A stretch of DNA of 64,000 nt from Myxococcota bacterium (lineage in GTDB: Bacteria > Myxococcota_A > Polyangia > Palsa-1104 > JAEUJZ01): assembly GCA_025057315.1 (NCBI GenBank), contig JANWXW010000049.1:50779-114778 (forward strand), given 5' to 3'. The notes beneath the pieces are model-generated. The model was not told the origin of the DNA and did not search any database. It saw only the letters and a list, made by a program, of their open reading frames with translations. Position 1 is the stretch's first letter; every line of letters begins with the position of its first letter. Shown piece after piece: positions 54,801-64,000 of this stretch. The translations under genes and the position numbers were made by a program.

Positions 54801-56204
54801 CTACGGCCTGGGCTCGATCATGAGCTCTGGACGCACCACGGCGTCAAACTGCTCGGCGCTAAGCAGTCCCATTTCCACCACCACCTCGCGCAGCGTCCGC
54901 CCCGTCTTGTGGGCAGTTTTTGCCACCTGCGCCGCCGCATCGTAGCCAATCACCGGCGACAGGGCCGTGACCAGCATGAGCGAGCGACCGAGCAGCTCCG
55001 CAATGCGCTGACGGTCGGCCTCGATTCCCTCGATGCAATGCTTGTGGAAGGATTCGGCTCCATCGGCCAGCAGACGCACCGACTGCAGCGTAGCCCAGGC
55101 CATGAGCGGCTTGAACACGTTGAGCTCGAGGTGCCCCTGCGCGCCGGCCATGGCCACGGCCATGTCGTTGCCCACAACCTGGGCGCAGACCATGGTCAGG
55201 GCCTCGCTCTGCGTGGGGTTGACCTTTCCCGGCATGATCGAGCTGCCCGGCTCGTTCTCTGGCAGCCGCAGCTCGCCGATGCCGCAGCGCGGTCCGCTAC
55301 CGAGCAGGCGCACATCGTTGGCAATCTTGTTGAGCGCCACTGCCGTGGTCTTCAGGGCACCGCTGGCTGCCACCACCGCATCGTGCGCTGCGAGCGCCGC
55401 GAACTTGTTTGTGGCCGTGCGCAGCGGCAGGCCGGTCAGCTGCGCGATCTCGGCAGCGACCATCTCGGCCCAGAGCGGATGGCTGTTCAGACCCGTGCCG
55501 ACCGCTGTGCCTCCCAGGGCCAGCTCGTACAGGGCTGGCAGGGTAGCCTCGATGGCTGCCATCGCCCCAGCCACTTGGGCCGCATACCCAGAGAACTCCT
55601 GCCCCAGCGTCAGCGGCGTGGCATCCATCAGGTGTGTGCGGCCAATCTTGACGATGTCGCGGAACTCCTCGGCCTTGCGCTGCAGTGCGCCATGCAGCGC
55701 ACCGAGCACCGGCAGCAGCCGGTTGCGCAGCCGATCCACAATGGCCACGTGCATGGCCGTCGGGAAGACATCGTTGGTCGACTGCGACATGTTGACGTGG
55801 TCGTTGGGATGGACGGGCTTTTTGCTTCCCATCTGGCCGCCGAGGATCTCAATGGCGCGGTTGGAGATGACCTCGTTGGCATTCATGTTCGTCTGTGTGC
55901 CGCTACCGGTCTGCCACACCACCAGCGGGAAGTGGTCGTCGAGCTGGCCGGAAATGACCTCGTCAGCGGCCTGCTCGATGGCGGGCAGCAGCTTCGGGTC
56001 GAGCTTGCCCAGGCGCACGTTGCAGCGCGCCGCGGCCTTCTTGACGATGCCCAGGGCATAGATCATCTCCCGCGGGAAACGCTCACCCCCGATGCGGAAG
56101 TTCTGCAGCGAGCGCTGCGTCTGGGCGCCCCAGTAGCGGTCCGCCGGGACCTCGATCTCGCCGAAGCTGTCGCGCTCTGTGCGGGTCTTGGGTGCGGTGG
56201 TCAC
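54801..56204 (-). CDS. fumC: Fumarate hydratase, class II
   Basis: TCA-cycle enzyme interconverting fumarate and malate, 467 residues, the usual length. Seen: [77 protein letters not shown] and the family signature [13 protein letters not shown]. The GTG start at 56204 has GGGAGGG upstream; a longer in-frame reading of 94 residues is Pro/Ser-rich and antisense to the next gene, so I reject it. Confidence 0.97.
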   Translation of the reverse strand: MTTAPKTRTERDSFGEIEVPADRYWGAQTQRSLQNFRIGGERFPREMIYALGIVKKAAARCNVRLGKLDPKLLPAIEQAADEVISGQLDDHFPLVVWQTGSGTQTNMNANEVISNRAIEILGGQMGSKKPVHPNDHVNMSQSTNDVFPTAMHVAIVDRLRNRLLPVLGALHGALQRKAEEFRDIVKIGRTHLMDATPLTLGQEFSGYAAQVAGAMAAIEATLPALYELALGGTAVGTGLNSHPLWAEMVAAEIAQLTGLPLRTATNKFAALAAHDAVVAASGALKTTAVALNKIANDVRLLGSGPRCGIGELRLPENEPGSSIMPGKVNPTQSEALTMVCAQVVGNDMAVAMAGAQGHLELNVFKPLMAWATLQSVRLLADGAESFHKHCIEGIEADRQRIAELLGRSLMLVTALSPVIGYDAAAQVAKTAHKTGRTLREVVVEMGLLSAEQFDAVVRPELMIEPRP

Positions 56205-56320
56205 GAGCAGGCCCTCCCTGTATCCGAGTATCCGAGACAGTGTCAGAAGAGAGACAGTCTCAGAGGACGAAGATGCGGCCGTCCTGGTCGGATGGCCGTC
56301 CGATGTGGTTGGTTGGCCAG

Positions 56321-56902
56321 TTATTTCTTCTGCTGTTTCTGATAGGTGCCGACCAGCTCTGCTCGAGCCAGCACGTGTCCCTCCATGGCCTTTTCCAGTT
56401 GGGCCTTGGTGGGCTCGCCCAGATCCGGTAGCACCGTGTCCAAGGCATAGAGCTTGTGAAAGTACCGGTGGCGGCCGATGGGGGGGCACGGTCCCCCGTA
56501 GCCGGTGCGCTTCCAGTCGTTCTTTCCCTGGCGCGTGCCTGGCGGCAGGGCCGTGGGAGCAACGCCCTCGGGCAGCCCGGGGGTATCTGGCGGGATGTTG
56601 TAGAGTACCCAGTGCACCCAGGTCATCTTCGGCGCCTTGGGGTCCGGGGCATCAGGGTCATCGACGATGAGCACCAGGCTCTTGGTCCCCGCCGGCACCC
56701 CCTCAAACCGCAGCGGCGGCGAGATGTCCCGGCCCTCGCAGGTGTAGACGGTCGGGATGCTTCCCTGATGGGAAAATGCCTCCGAGCGGATGGTCAGCGA
56801 CATGGCCTTGCCTCCTTTTGCCTCGGGGGTGGCAGACAGCGTGGCGGGCGCACCCAGCGCCCCCAGCAGCATCAGCACCCAGGGCGACAGCATGCTCCGC
56901 AT
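56321..56902 (-). CDS. PEBP-family protein (YbhB/YbcL-like), exported
   Basis: Protein of 193 residues with a signal peptide (about 1-24) and a phosphatidylethanolamine-binding fold: [49 protein letters not shown] and the ligand-site motif [20 protein letters not shown]. Bacterial members are called Raf-kinase-inhibitor-like from their eukaryotic homologues; their role is unclear. Periplasmic location is inferred from the signal. It ends 117 nt before fumC begins. Confidence 0.92.
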   Translation of the reverse strand: MRSMLSPWVLMLLGALGAPATLSATPEAKGGKAMSLTIRSEAFSHQGSIPTVYTCEGRDISPPLRFEGVPAGTKSLVLIVDDPDAPDPKAPKMTWVHWVLYNIPPDTPGLPEGVAPTALPPGTRQGKNDWKRTGYGGPCPPIGRHRYFHKLYALDTVLPDLGEPTKAQLEKAMEGHVLARAELVGTYQKQQKK

Positions 56903-57261
56903 GGGGCCCTTTTACCATGCCCGCGCGGCCCCGGGTACCCAGAGAGCCTGTGCCCTGGCCGATCCTGCCGCACCCGCGGGGCTGGCCACCGACCCGCGGT
57001 GCTTTGCTCCCGCTGTCCGAGCAGCAGCCAGACGAAACAAACTGACGCGCTGTATCGCGTCGGTCGTGGCTCAGGGGACACGGTGGCCCCCCTGCCTCAG
57101 CCCGCATCGGGTCGCCCTCACCCTGGGGCTCTGTTCGGCCGGACCGGAGCCCCCCAGCTGATCGGCTCCTGAAAGAACCCTCCGGCTTGGGGCGGTGCTT
57201 GTCCTGGTCTTCATAAAGATAAAACGATGCAGGCCACGCCGGCTGCCCCGCTCGGGGTCTC
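56903..57261. other. Intergenic region, no gene supported
   Basis: Gap of 359 nt between the PEBP gene start and the end of the lipoprotein gene next to the DUF4157 gene. The end nearer the lipoprotein gene contains a short T-rich run on its coding strand (CGTTTTATCTTTAT) after weak GC palindromes, perhaps a poor terminator. Nothing else stands out. Confidence 0.4.
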
Positions 57262-57879
57262 TCAGCGGGGCGTCTCGATCAGCACATGGGGCGAATCGCC
57301 CGCTTGGACCAGACCGACGATGCGCAGCACGGCAAACGGATGGCGCTTCTCCCCGGGCGGATCCAGGGACGGCAGCCCGTCGTCGACCAGCTTGCCCCAG
57401 TACCCCTCCAGCCACAGGGCGCAGGCCTGCTGGGGGGGCGGGCACAGATCGCGCAGCCGGCTGAGCAAGGAGACACTCAGCCCGGTGTCATCCAGGGACA
57501 GAGGCAGCGCTTCTGTACCGGCATCTTGTTCGCTCATGCCCACATGGGCCTTGCCGATCGCCAGCCGGTAGGCGTCCTCGAACGCGACCACCACCGGCAG
57601 CCGCACCCGCCGCCGCTTACCGCCCTTGGGCACGGCGTTCTGCTCCAGCCACTCCAGCAACGCCGCGGCTGGCCGAATGGACGGCCCCTGGACCATCTCC
57701 ACCGCTGCCTGAGCTTGCATCTGTGTCGGCATCGCGCCCTCCTTGCCGCCCGCCTGCGTGCTGTCCCGCCGGCGTGCCGCGTCATGGCAGCCGCAGGCCA
57801 GCAGAACAACCAGGCCGGCCGTCCACACGCCAGACCAATACCCGCTGGCCCTTCGCAGGTCGGGAGCGATATCGTTCAT
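57262..57879 (-). CDS. Lipoprotein encoded with the DUF4157 protein; possible partner or immunity
   Basis: Protein of 205 residues with a membrane segment and lipobox-like end (VVLLACGC) after a 20-residue positively charged leader, then a mature domain with [15 protein letters not shown], a [20 protein letters not shown] helix and [15 protein letters not shown]. No family recognised. Its ATG overlaps the end of the DUF4157 gene by 4 nt (ATGA), so the two proteins are made together. A periplasmic or membrane protein beside a putative papain-like toxin fits an immunity or processing role, but this is inference. Confidence 0.65.
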   Translation of the reverse strand: MNDIAPDLRRASGYWSGVWTAGLVVLLACGCHDAARRRDSTQAGGKEGAMPTQMQAQAAVEMVQGPSIRPAAALLEWLEQNAVPKGGKRRRVRLPVVVAFEDAYRLAIGKAHVGMSEQDAGTEALPLSLDDTGLSVSLLSRLRDLCPPPQQACALWLEGYWGKLVDDGLPSLDPPGEKRHPFAVLRIVGLVQAGDSPHVLIETPR

Positions 57880-59240
57880 CGGGTGTAGTACTCGTACTTT
57901 TTGCCCTGCGCGGCAGCATCTCTATGCTGCCAGATCCAGTCGCCGACGTCCCTATTGATGATCTTTTCTGTCTCCTCGGGGGAGAGCTTCATCTCGCAGA
58001 CCCGCTTGCCCTCCTCAGTGAGTTGGAGGCCGGCGGCGATGACCGCCTTGACGTTCTTGCCGTCTGCGACCATGCTGCTGCGCACGTTAATCTTTTTCCG
58101 GTCCGGTGTGAAGGCGAAGTGGTCCTCCCACAGGGTGGCCGTCGCTGCTGTGGGCCAGGGGTCGGACACTGCGATCTCGTTGTCTGCCTCGCCCTTGACG
58201 TCGCCGATGAGGACAAAGGCATGGTCCAGGCCCTCCACGTCGGCCAGGTTGATGCGCTCGCCGGGGGCTGTGACGCGCAGGTAGTCGTAGGCCACCTGCG
58301 CGTGCTCGCCGCAGTTGCCCCCATGGGCCAGGTCGGCCATGGCCGCTGTGAGCGCCTCCGGGTTGGCTGCGGCGATGGGACGCACCGAGTCGGCCAGTCG
58401 CCAGTAGCGCATGTCGCGCATCACCTTCAGGCGGAAGTAGGAGTTGAACTGGGTGGCCCGGAGCGCCTCGGCCTGGTTGCCCGCGCCAAAGGAGAAGACC
58501 GACTTGCCATGGTCAATGGCGGCCTTGGCCGCGTTCAGGCGCTTCATCGCCTTGCCGCTGACTTCCTTCCGCCCGCGGTGCTGCAGTGCCTTGCCCTGCA
58601 CGCCCTGGGCATGACCGGGTTGCCCGGCCATCTTGTCAAGCAGGTCGACGGCGCTCTCGCCCCGCACGACCCGGTCGGCGACCGCATCGGCATGTTGCTC
58701 GTAGACGTCGCCGGGGCGGCCCACGCCATCTTGCAGCTGGACGCCGCCGCGCTGCTGTACGATGTGCGCTGCCTCATGGGCCGCGGTGTGCAGGTCCGGG
58801 CTGCCGGCAAACGCCACCCGCTCTCCGGAGGCAAACGCCGAGGCCCCCATCTGCCGCGCGGCCTGCTGCGCCGGGCCGTCCATGTGGGCGCGGATGCCGC
58901 TCACATCGTGGTGGCCGAACGAACGCTGGATCTGGTCGGCAAAGGGCAGCGGCTCCCCGGTGCCGCTGAGCCCCTGCGCGGCGGCCTCGTGCACCTGGGC
59001 CACCGTACCCGCCTGCGCCCGCTGCTGCACCGGAGCCTCCTCGGCCCAGTGAAACATGAGCGGCGCCGCCTCCCCGGCCGAGGGGGCCGCCCCGGTCAGT
59101 GGGGCGGAGGGGGCAGCCAGCGGATCCTGGGTGGCTTGCTCTGCCAGCGGGCCCTCAGCCGACTGGGCCTGCACCGCCCGGCTCGCAAATGGGTCCTGCA
59201 CGCCAGTGGTTTTGGCCTGCACGACCTCTTGGTTGCTCAT
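57876..59240 (-). CDS. DUF4157 protein with C-terminal papain-like Cys-His-Asp domain (putative eCIS cargo)
   Basis: Protein of 454 residues. Residues 1-90 are Gln/Ala/Pro-rich and probably disordered. Residues about 96-210 are the eCIS-associated DUF4157 domain: [20 protein letters not shown] and a HEAAH metal motif (155-159) with Glu181 in [13 protein letters not shown]. The C-terminal region (about 260-454) has Cys310 in [11 protein letters not shown], His340 in [10 protein letters not shown] and Asp360 in AVSDPWP, the order and spacing of papain-fold toxins such as YopT-like and polymorphic toxin peptidases. DUF4157 marks many eCIS effectors, so it may be loaded into the particle encoded at 27.9-41.1 kb. 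AAGGAGG precedes ATG 59240. Target unknown. Confidence 0.82.
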   Translation of the reverse strand: MSNQEVVQAKTTGVQDPFASRAVQAQSAEGPLAEQATQDPLAAPSAPLTGAAPSAGEAAPLMFHWAEEAPVQQRAQAGTVAQVHEAAAQGLSGTGEPLPFADQIQRSFGHHDVSGIRAHMDGPAQQAARQMGASAFASGERVAFAGSPDLHTAAHEAAHIVQQRGGVQLQDGVGRPGDVYEQHADAVADRVVRGESAVDLLDKMAGQPGHAQGVQGKALQHRGRKEVSGKAMKRLNAAKAAIDHGKSVFSFGAGNQAEALRATQFNSYFRLKVMRDMRYWRLADSVRPIAAANPEALTAAMADLAHGGNCGEHAQVAYDYLRVTAPGERINLADVEGLDHAFVLIGDVKGEADNEIAVSDPWPTAATATLWEDHFAFTPDRKKINVRSSMVADGKNVKAVIAAGLQLTEEGKRVCEMKLSPEETEKIINRDVGDWIWQHRDAAAQGKKYEYYTR

Positions 59241-59382
59241 CGTGCATCCTCCTTCGGCAGATCGCTCTGCCTCCACGTTATCGGCCGCAAGCAGGAACAA
59301 GTTGCTCAACCAGCAGACGCCCCTGTCTCTTGCCCCGGTCCTGCTTGCTTGATCGTTCCGGACCGGCATGGTAGGCGGCACC

Positions 59383-61362
59383 ATGCGTCCCTACCTGCCT
59401 TGGCCCCTCCTCCTGCTGGCCCTCCCGCTGGCCGCCCAGGCCACCCCCACCGCCCATCCGTTGGATCCGCTCAGCGCCGACGAGATGCGCCTCGCCGTCG
59501 AGATCCTGCGGGCCTCCGGGCAGCTTCCCGACCCGGCCGGCTTCCCCGTGCTGGCCCTACAGGAGCCGCCCAAGGAGGAAGTGTACCGCTTCCGCCCCGG
59601 GCAGCCCTTCCGCCGCGAGGCCCTGGCCGTGGTGCTGGACCGCAAGGCCAGCCGCACTTACGAGGCCGTGGTAGACCTGCGCGCCCGGCGCCTGCTGCGC
59701 TGGCGCCACGTGCCCGAGGTGCAGCCCCTGCTCCTGTTCGAAGAGTACGCCCTCGCCCAAGACCTCGTTCGCGCCGACAGCCGCTGGCGCGCGGCGATGC
59801 GGAGGCGTGGCATCGCCGACCGCGACCTCGGCGCGGTGGCGCTGGAGCCGTGGGCCATCGGCCACGCCGGTCCTGGGGAGGGGCCGGCGCGCCGCCTGGT
59901 GCGTGTTATGTCTTTCTTCTTGGGCAGTTCCTCCAACCGCTATGCGCGCCCCTTGGAGGGCGTGGTGGCCACGGTCGACCTGGGTCGGCGCGAGGTGCTG
60001 GCCGTGACCGACACGGGCGTGCCGCGCAGCGCATCGGGCCGGCCTCTGCCAGTGCCCCCTGAACCGGGCGACTACGACAGCCGCAAGGTCGGCCCCCTGC
60101 GGCCACCCCTGCGCCCGCTCCGCATCACCCACCCCGAAGGCCCCAACTTCACCCTCAACGGCCACGAGGTCCGCTGGCAGAAGTGGCGCTTCCGGCTCAG
60201 CGTTCACCCCCGCGAGGGGCTGGTGCTGCACACCGTCGGCTACGAGGACGGCGGCACGGTGCGTCCCATCCTGTACCGCGCCTCGCTGTCCGAGATGGTC
60301 GTGCCCTATGCCGACCCCGACCCCGCCTGGCGCTGGCGTGCCGCCTTCGACGTGGGCGAATACGGCCTAGGGGTCCTGGGCTGCTCGCTCCAGCCGGGCA
60401 TCGATGTCCCCGATGGCGCCACCTTCCTGGACGCGGTGCTGCCCCGCGAGGACGGCTCGCCGCGCACCTTGCCGCGGGCCATCGCCCTGTGGGAGCGAGA
60501 CGGGGGCCTGCTGTGGCGGCACTGGGACTACGTGTCCGACGTCACCCACGGCCGCCGCGCCCGCCAGCTCGCGGTCAGCTTCATGGCCGCCGTTGGAAAC
60601 TACGACTACATGCTGACCTGGGTCTTTTCGCAAGATGGCGCCCTGGCCCTGGAGGCAGACCTGAGCGGAATCATGCTGGCCAAGGGCGTGGGCCAGCTGC
60701 GAGCCGACGAAGACCACGCCCCCTTCGGGCACCTGGTGGCCCCCGGTGTGAGCGCCATCCACCACCAACACTTCCTGCACTTCCGGCTCGATCTGGACAT
60801 CGATGGCTTCCGCAACAACGCCCTGCTGGAGATGAACAGCCACCCCCTGCCGCCGCAGGAGCACAACCCGCTGGGCAATGCCTTCCGCATGGAGCTTACG
60901 CCGCTGCGCACCGAGGCCCAGGCGCAGCGCGACCTGAACCTGGCAACCAGCCGCAAGTGGCTCATCGTCAACCAGGTGCGGCGCAACGCGCTTGGCCACC
61001 CGACCGGGTTCCTGCTCGTTCCCGGGGAGAATGCGGTGCCGCTGGCCGCGCCTGACTCGGCCATCCGACGGCGCGCCGGCTTCATCAACCACCACCTGTG
61101 GGCCACGCGCTATGCGCCCGGGGAGCTGTATGCCGCGGGCGACTACCCGAACCAGCGCTCCGAGCCGGGTGGCCTCCCCGTCTACGTCGCCAACAACGAC
61201 ACGCTCCAGGGTCAGGACATTGTGCTCTGGTACACGCTGGGGGTCACCCACATCCCCCGGCCCGAGGAGTGGCCCATCATGAGCAGCCACCGCACGGGGT
61301 TTTTGCTCCTACCTGCCGGCTTCTTTCACCACAACCCCTCGCTCGACGTGCCACCCAGCTAG
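59383..61362 (+). CDS. Copper amine oxidase, exported
   Basis: Oxidises primary amines to aldehydes with H2O2 release. 659 residues with a signal peptide (about 1-19). The TPQ cofactor Tyr is residue 407 in VGNYDYML; the general base is the Asp of [11 protein letters not shown]; copper His ligands are in [12 protein letters not shown] and in the C-terminal [20 protein letters not shown]. These motifs, plus the [10 protein letters not shown] block, identify the family. The protein is secreted, so it would act on periplasmic or external amines. The start chosen opens the signal peptide; an ATG five codons earlier is possible. Confidence 0.93.
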   Translation: MRPYLPWPLLLLALPLAAQATPTAHPLDPLSADEMRLAVEILRASGQLPDPAGFPVLALQEPPKEEVYRFRPGQPFRREALAVVLDRKASRTYEAVVDLRARRLLRWRHVPEVQPLLLFEEYALAQDLVRADSRWRAAMRRRGIADRDLGAVALEPWAIGHAGPGEGPARRLVRVMSFFLGSSSNRYARPLEGVVATVDLGRREVLAVTDTGVPRSASGRPLPVPPEPGDYDSRKVGPLRPPLRPLRITHPEGPNFTLNGHEVRWQKWRFRLSVHPREGLVLHTVGYEDGGTVRPILYRASLSEMVVPYADPDPAWRWRAAFDVGEYGLGVLGCSLQPGIDVPDGATFLDAVLPREDGSPRTLPRAIALWERDGGLLWRHWDYVSDVTHGRRARQLAVSFMAAVGNYDYMLTWVFSQDGALALEADLSGIMLAKGVGQLRADEDHAPFGHLVAPGVSAIHHQHFLHFRLDLDIDGFRNNALLEMNSHPLPPQEHNPLGNAFRMELTPLRTEAQAQRDLNLATSRKWLIVNQVRRNALGHPTGFLLVPGENAVPLAAPDSAIRRRAGFINHHLWATRYAPGELYAAGDYPNQRSEPGGLPVYVANNDTLQGQDIVLWYTLGVTHIPRPEEWPIMSSHRTGFLLLPAGFFHHNPSLDVPPS

Positions 61363-61434
61363 CGCCCCCCCAGCTCAGGCCCCAGTCCCTGCTCCGAGCA
61401 GGCGCGCCGGCCTGGTGGTACAATGTTGCTCTGC

Positions 61435-62388
61435 ATGAGGCGCATGACGCTGCGGCTGGGTCTGTGGCTGCTGCTCGGCTGCACCGCCCCCAACGAGGCC
61501 TTCCGTCCCGACCCCCAGGCTGCACCCGATGGGATGCTGCCGCTCCCCGATGTCGCGGTCGACCAGGCCCCAGCCCGCTGTGTCGGCCGCCCGGCATGGC
61601 CCCCCGGAACCACGACCCGGACCCTGGCCAGCGGCGGGCGCATGCGCAGCTACCTGCTTCGCGTGCCCCAGGGCTATGATCCCAGTCGGCCCGCGCCGCT
61701 GCTCTTTCTCTTTCATGGCTTTGGCAGCAGCGCCGCTGCGATCCTCACCTACAGCGCCATCGGTACGCACGCGGACCGGGTGGGGCTGGTGGTCGTGGCG
61801 CCCGAGGGGGTGTTTGCCTCCTGGAATGCGGGCCGCTGCTGCGGCATCGCCCAGCAGCAAGGTATTGACGATGTGGGCCTGGTGCGCGACCTGCTCGGCG
61901 TGCTCGGCGCCGAGCTGTGCCTGGACGGGTCGCGCATCTTTGCCGCCGGCCACTCCAACGGCGGCTTCCTCGCACACCGCCTGGCTTGCGAGCTGTCCGA
62001 GCACATCGTCGGCATCGCTCCGGTGGCCGCCAGCCTGAACATCACCCCCTGCACGCCAGCCCGTCCGGTGTCCGTGCTGCACGTTCACGCCCGCGACGAC
62101 CGCATCGTGCCCTACGAGGGCGGTGGCCTGACCGGGACGGAGGGCGCGGTGCAGAGTTTCACCGGCTGGGCGCAGCGCAGCGGTTGCACCGGCATGCCCG
62201 TGGAAACCTACAGCAAGGGGCGGGCCTCGTGCCAGGGCTACCTGACCTGTCGCCAGGGCACCGCCGTGGTCTTGTGCACCACCGAGGACGGCGGCCACGA
62301 CTGGCCGGGTCCGGCCTCGCGCGGCAGCCGCGACATCGACGCCAGCGCGGAGATGGTCCAGTTCCTCATCGCGCACCCGCGGCCCTAG
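61435..62388 (+). CDS. PHB-depolymerase/LpqC-type esterase, lipoprotein
   Basis: Alpha/beta hydrolase of about 317 residues with a type II signal (LGLWLLLGC). After a Pro/Asp-rich tether the hydrolase fold shows FLFHGFGSS (oxyanion), the nucleophile Ser in GHSNGGFLAH, Asp in HARDDRIVPY and His in DGGHDWPG. Six Cys fit an extracytoplasmic protein with disulphides (CCGIAQQQG, ELCLDGS, ASCQGYLTC). This is the esterase/feruloyl-esterase-type group; the substrate is unknown. Its last 4 nt overlap the end of the convergent hydrolase gene. Confidence 0.87.
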   Translation: MRRMTLRLGLWLLLGCTAPNEAFRPDPQAAPDGMLPLPDVAVDQAPARCVGRPAWPPGTTTRTLASGGRMRSYLLRVPQGYDPSRPAPLLFLFHGFGSSAAAILTYSAIGTHADRVGLVVVAPEGVFASWNAGRCCGIAQQQGIDDVGLVRDLLGVLGAELCLDGSRIFAAGHSNGGFLAHRLACELSEHIVGIAPVAASLNITPCTPARPVSVLHVHARDDRIVPYEGGGLTGTEGAVQSFTGWAQRSGCTGMPVETYSKGRASCQGYLTCRQGTAVVLCTTEDGGHDWPGPASRGSRDIDASAEMVQFLIAHPRP

Positions 62389-63350
62389 CTCCCCTGCGCG
62401 CAGAGCCAGCGCGCCATCGGGGCAAACACCCGCTCTGGAGCCGCATCGGCAATAAACAGGTCGGCGTGTGCAAACCAGTCCTGCTCGTCGCCCACGCGCA
62501 GCACCTGCACATTGGGCCCACCCCAGACCTGCGCCGCCGACAGCGCCGCCGCTTCGGGCACGATGCCGTCGCGGTTGGACACGACCAACAAAAGCGGCCG
62601 ATCCACCCGCCGCATCGCCTCGGTGATGTTGATGCCCCGCAGCCACAGGTCGCCGCTGCGCACCCACTGCGCGATGTCGCGCGTGGTGCCTGGCGCCGGG
62701 TCCTCCACGGTCTGCACCAGCTGCCCGGCGGCAGCCAGATCGACGTGGCGGGGATTCATGTACACCGACAGCAGCCCCGGGACACGACCGGCCAGCCGCA
62801 GCCCGACCGCAGCCAGGCGCCGCGTGCCCCCCAGGCGCAGGGCCCCCACCAGCTGCGGCGAGGCCAGGAGGCGCACCACCCTAGGAACCCCCACCCAACG
62901 CAGCGGGGCCCCCACCGCCACCAGCGCGCCCACCCGATGACCAGGACACAGCGCCAGGTGGGCATAGACCAGCGACCCCCCCAGGCTGCAGCCGATGACA
63001 TCCACCCGCTCGGCACCGGTCCGGCTGTGCTGGAGCACGGCTGCCAGCGCCGCCTCCAGATCCTCCTCCGCATGGGCGCGCAGCGAGGGGCCCGGTGCGT
63101 CGCGGCGCAGCGGACAAGACCCCCCTTGGCCCCGCAGGTTCACCGACCACACCTCCAGCCCCTGCTCGGCCAGGCACCGCTCCAGCGAGGTGCCACGGGG
63201 GTGAAAGCCAAAGATGAACGCATTCATACCATAGCCCGGCACGATCAGCACCGGACGGCTGCCGGGGCGCAGGTGAGCGGCCGACCAGGTGCGCTTCAGG
63301 TCGAGCCGCCAGCCGTCGCGCGTGGTGGCACCCAGGCGCTCGGTCAGCAA
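62385..63350 (-). CDS. Alpha/beta hydrolase
   Basis: Hydrolase of 321 residues with oxyanion motif VLIVPGYGMNAF, EVWSVNLRGQGGS, nucleophile Ser in IGCSLGGSLV, Asp in VSNRDGIVP and His in DWFAHADLF. The middle cap is helical and hydrophobic, which suggests a lipid-like substrate. The start is a TTG at 63350 with GGGGAGG eight nt upstream; the same frame continues about 190 codons further with a Pro/Arg/Gly composition that looks non-coding, and has no ATG for a long way. The function is not more precise. Confidence 0.8.
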   Translation of the reverse strand: MLTERLGATTRDGWRLDLKRTWSAAHLRPGSRPVLIVPGYGMNAFIFGFHPRGTSLERCLAEQGLEVWSVNLRGQGGSCPLRRDAPGPSLRAHAEEDLEAALAAVLQHSRTGAERVDVIGCSLGGSLVYAHLALCPGHRVGALVAVGAPLRWVGVPRVVRLLASPQLVGALRLGGTRRLAAVGLRLAGRVPGLLSVYMNPRHVDLAAAGQLVQTVEDPAPGTTRDIAQWVRSGDLWLRGINITEAMRRVDRPLLLVVSNRDGIVPEAAALSAAQVWGGPNVQVLRVGDEQDWFAHADLFIADAAPERVFAPMARWLCAQGS

Positions 63351-64000
63351 GCGAGATGCCTCCCCGGCAGCTCGGTCGGGCGCCCGCGCGGGGCCCGGAC
63401 GCTGAGGCGCGGTCGCACAGGGGCCCCCGACGGGGGCGGGACAGCCCCCAGCCGCCTCGACTCTGGGAGAACCCAGCGCGCACCGAAGCCACCGCGAGCC
63501 CCGTCCGTCAGATGCTCCAGCCAGGCCCCCAGCCGGGGGCCCCAGGGGCCAAACCAGGCTCGATCGGCGCCCCTGTCCGCCCCGAGACGGCACGAACCCT
63601 GCCGACCCGGACGGGGATGAGAGCACGAAGGAGAGCAGCAGGCAGGCATCTGGAGCCTCTGGATGGTCTTGGCCAGGCTTGGGGCCACGCGCTCCAGCAA
63701 AGCACGCATCGTGCCCTCCATCAAGGCCCGGGTCGGATCCGGACCGGCTGTGCTGGGCAGGCCGGTTGGGGCGGACCCGGAGCGAGGTCGATGTGGACCT
63801 GGAGCGAAGCCAAGGCGGACCTGGAGCGAGGTCGAGCCAGACCGGGACCCACCGCGAGGCCGTTCTGGCTGGGGCGCGCCCCGGGGCTGGGCGGCGGAGG
63901 GGGAGGCATGGGGGGCCGCGCGGCCCCGGCGACACGACAGGTTCGGCACCTCCAGGCGGGCTGCTGGCGCGGCGAGCCCTGCTCGGCGCGCGCCTGGCGG
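63351..64000. other. Low-complexity region at the right edge
   Basis: About 650 nt without a convincing gene. Frames on the minus strand are Pro/Arg/Gly-rich. One (63344-63709) has a plausible N-terminal helix (MRALLERVAPSLAKTIQRLQ) and ends with its stop just inside the hydrolase start, but its second half is not protein-like; it could be a small gene or chance. The repeat at 63773-63838 lies here. Confidence 0.4.
63773..63838. repeat. Three 22-nt tandem units
   Basis: Units start at 63773, 63795 and 63817, each beginning GGACC(C/T)GGAGCGA and differing mainly in the last nine bases. Twenty-two is not a multiple of three, so a coding repeat is unlikely. Function unknown; slippage-derived or a protein-binding array. 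Confidence 0.75.

Noticed and set aside
63344..63709. Small gene ahead of the alpha/beta hydrolase
   Set aside because: Only the first 20 residues look like protein; the rest is Pro/Arg-rich. Kept as a possibility in the region note, not called.

Overview
The window looks like chromosomal DNA from a GC-rich deltaproteobacterial-type bacterium, most likely Myxococcota. The lineage call is inference. It rests on Hanks-type Ser/Thr kinases, one with a PEGA-like tail, an FHA-GAF-sigma54 activator, many lipoproteins, FIST and CehA/McbA proteins, and Omp85/HtrA envelope genes. No capsid, terminase, integrase, transposase or CRISPR array was seen, so the tail-like genes are not part of an obvious prophage.

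Layout. 0-8.6 kb: a histidine kinase cut by the left edge, a MobA-like nucleotidyltransferase, two class I methyltransferases, a YfhO-type membrane protein, asparagine synthetase and a polyprenyl-type GT2, probably for surface glycan or lipid work. 8.7-18 kb: a PHP metallohydrolase lipoprotein, HtrA, a trypsin-fold lipoprotein, an Omp85/BamA-like protein and a coiled-coil membrane protein, that is, envelope building and quality control. 18.2-21.4 kb: tRNA-Cys and, antisense to it, a three-gene operon (lipoprotein, carboxypeptidase-regulatory-like lipoprotein, inositol-phosphatase-family enzyme). 21.6-27.2 kb: a signalling block (FHA/sigma54 activator, TPR/coiled-coil protein, Ser/Thr kinase) and a ceramidase-like CREST protein.

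27.9-41.1 kb (minus strand) is the main feature: an extracellular contractile injection system (eCIS) operon behind a good sigma70 promoter. Order of transcription: DUF4255 cap, sheath A, double-tube protein A, double-tube protein B, tail-assembly chaperone with a DUF6760 extension, sheath B, tube, a 1601-residue Pro/Ala-rich protein in the Afp6 position, a LysM-less Afp7-like protein, and a gp27-type hub. Between the chaperone and the DUF6760 reading frame there is a complete -1 programmed frameshift signal: slippery G_GGG_GGA, 5-nt spacer, then a 13-position stem-loop. The DUF6760 frame has no normal start codon, so it is probably made only as a C-terminal extension of the chaperone, as in the lambda G/GT arrangement. 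No gp5 spike, gp25, PAAR, gp6/gp7, fibre, ruler or AAA+ ATPase gene is present here; they must lie elsewhere or be missing.

41.2-64 kb is mostly housekeeping and envelope genes: hemL, a zinc-ribbon acetyltransferase, a UvrD-family helicase, an rRNA methyltransferase, a thioesterase, a second kinase, an L,D-transpeptidase, a FIST protein, fumC, a PEBP protein, a copper amine oxidase and two hydrolases. At 57.3-59.2 kb a DUF4157 protein (HEAAH) carries a C-terminal papain-like Cys-His-Asp triad and overlaps a lipoprotein gene by 4 nt. It is a candidate eCIS cargo with a possible immunity partner, 17 kb from the structural operon.
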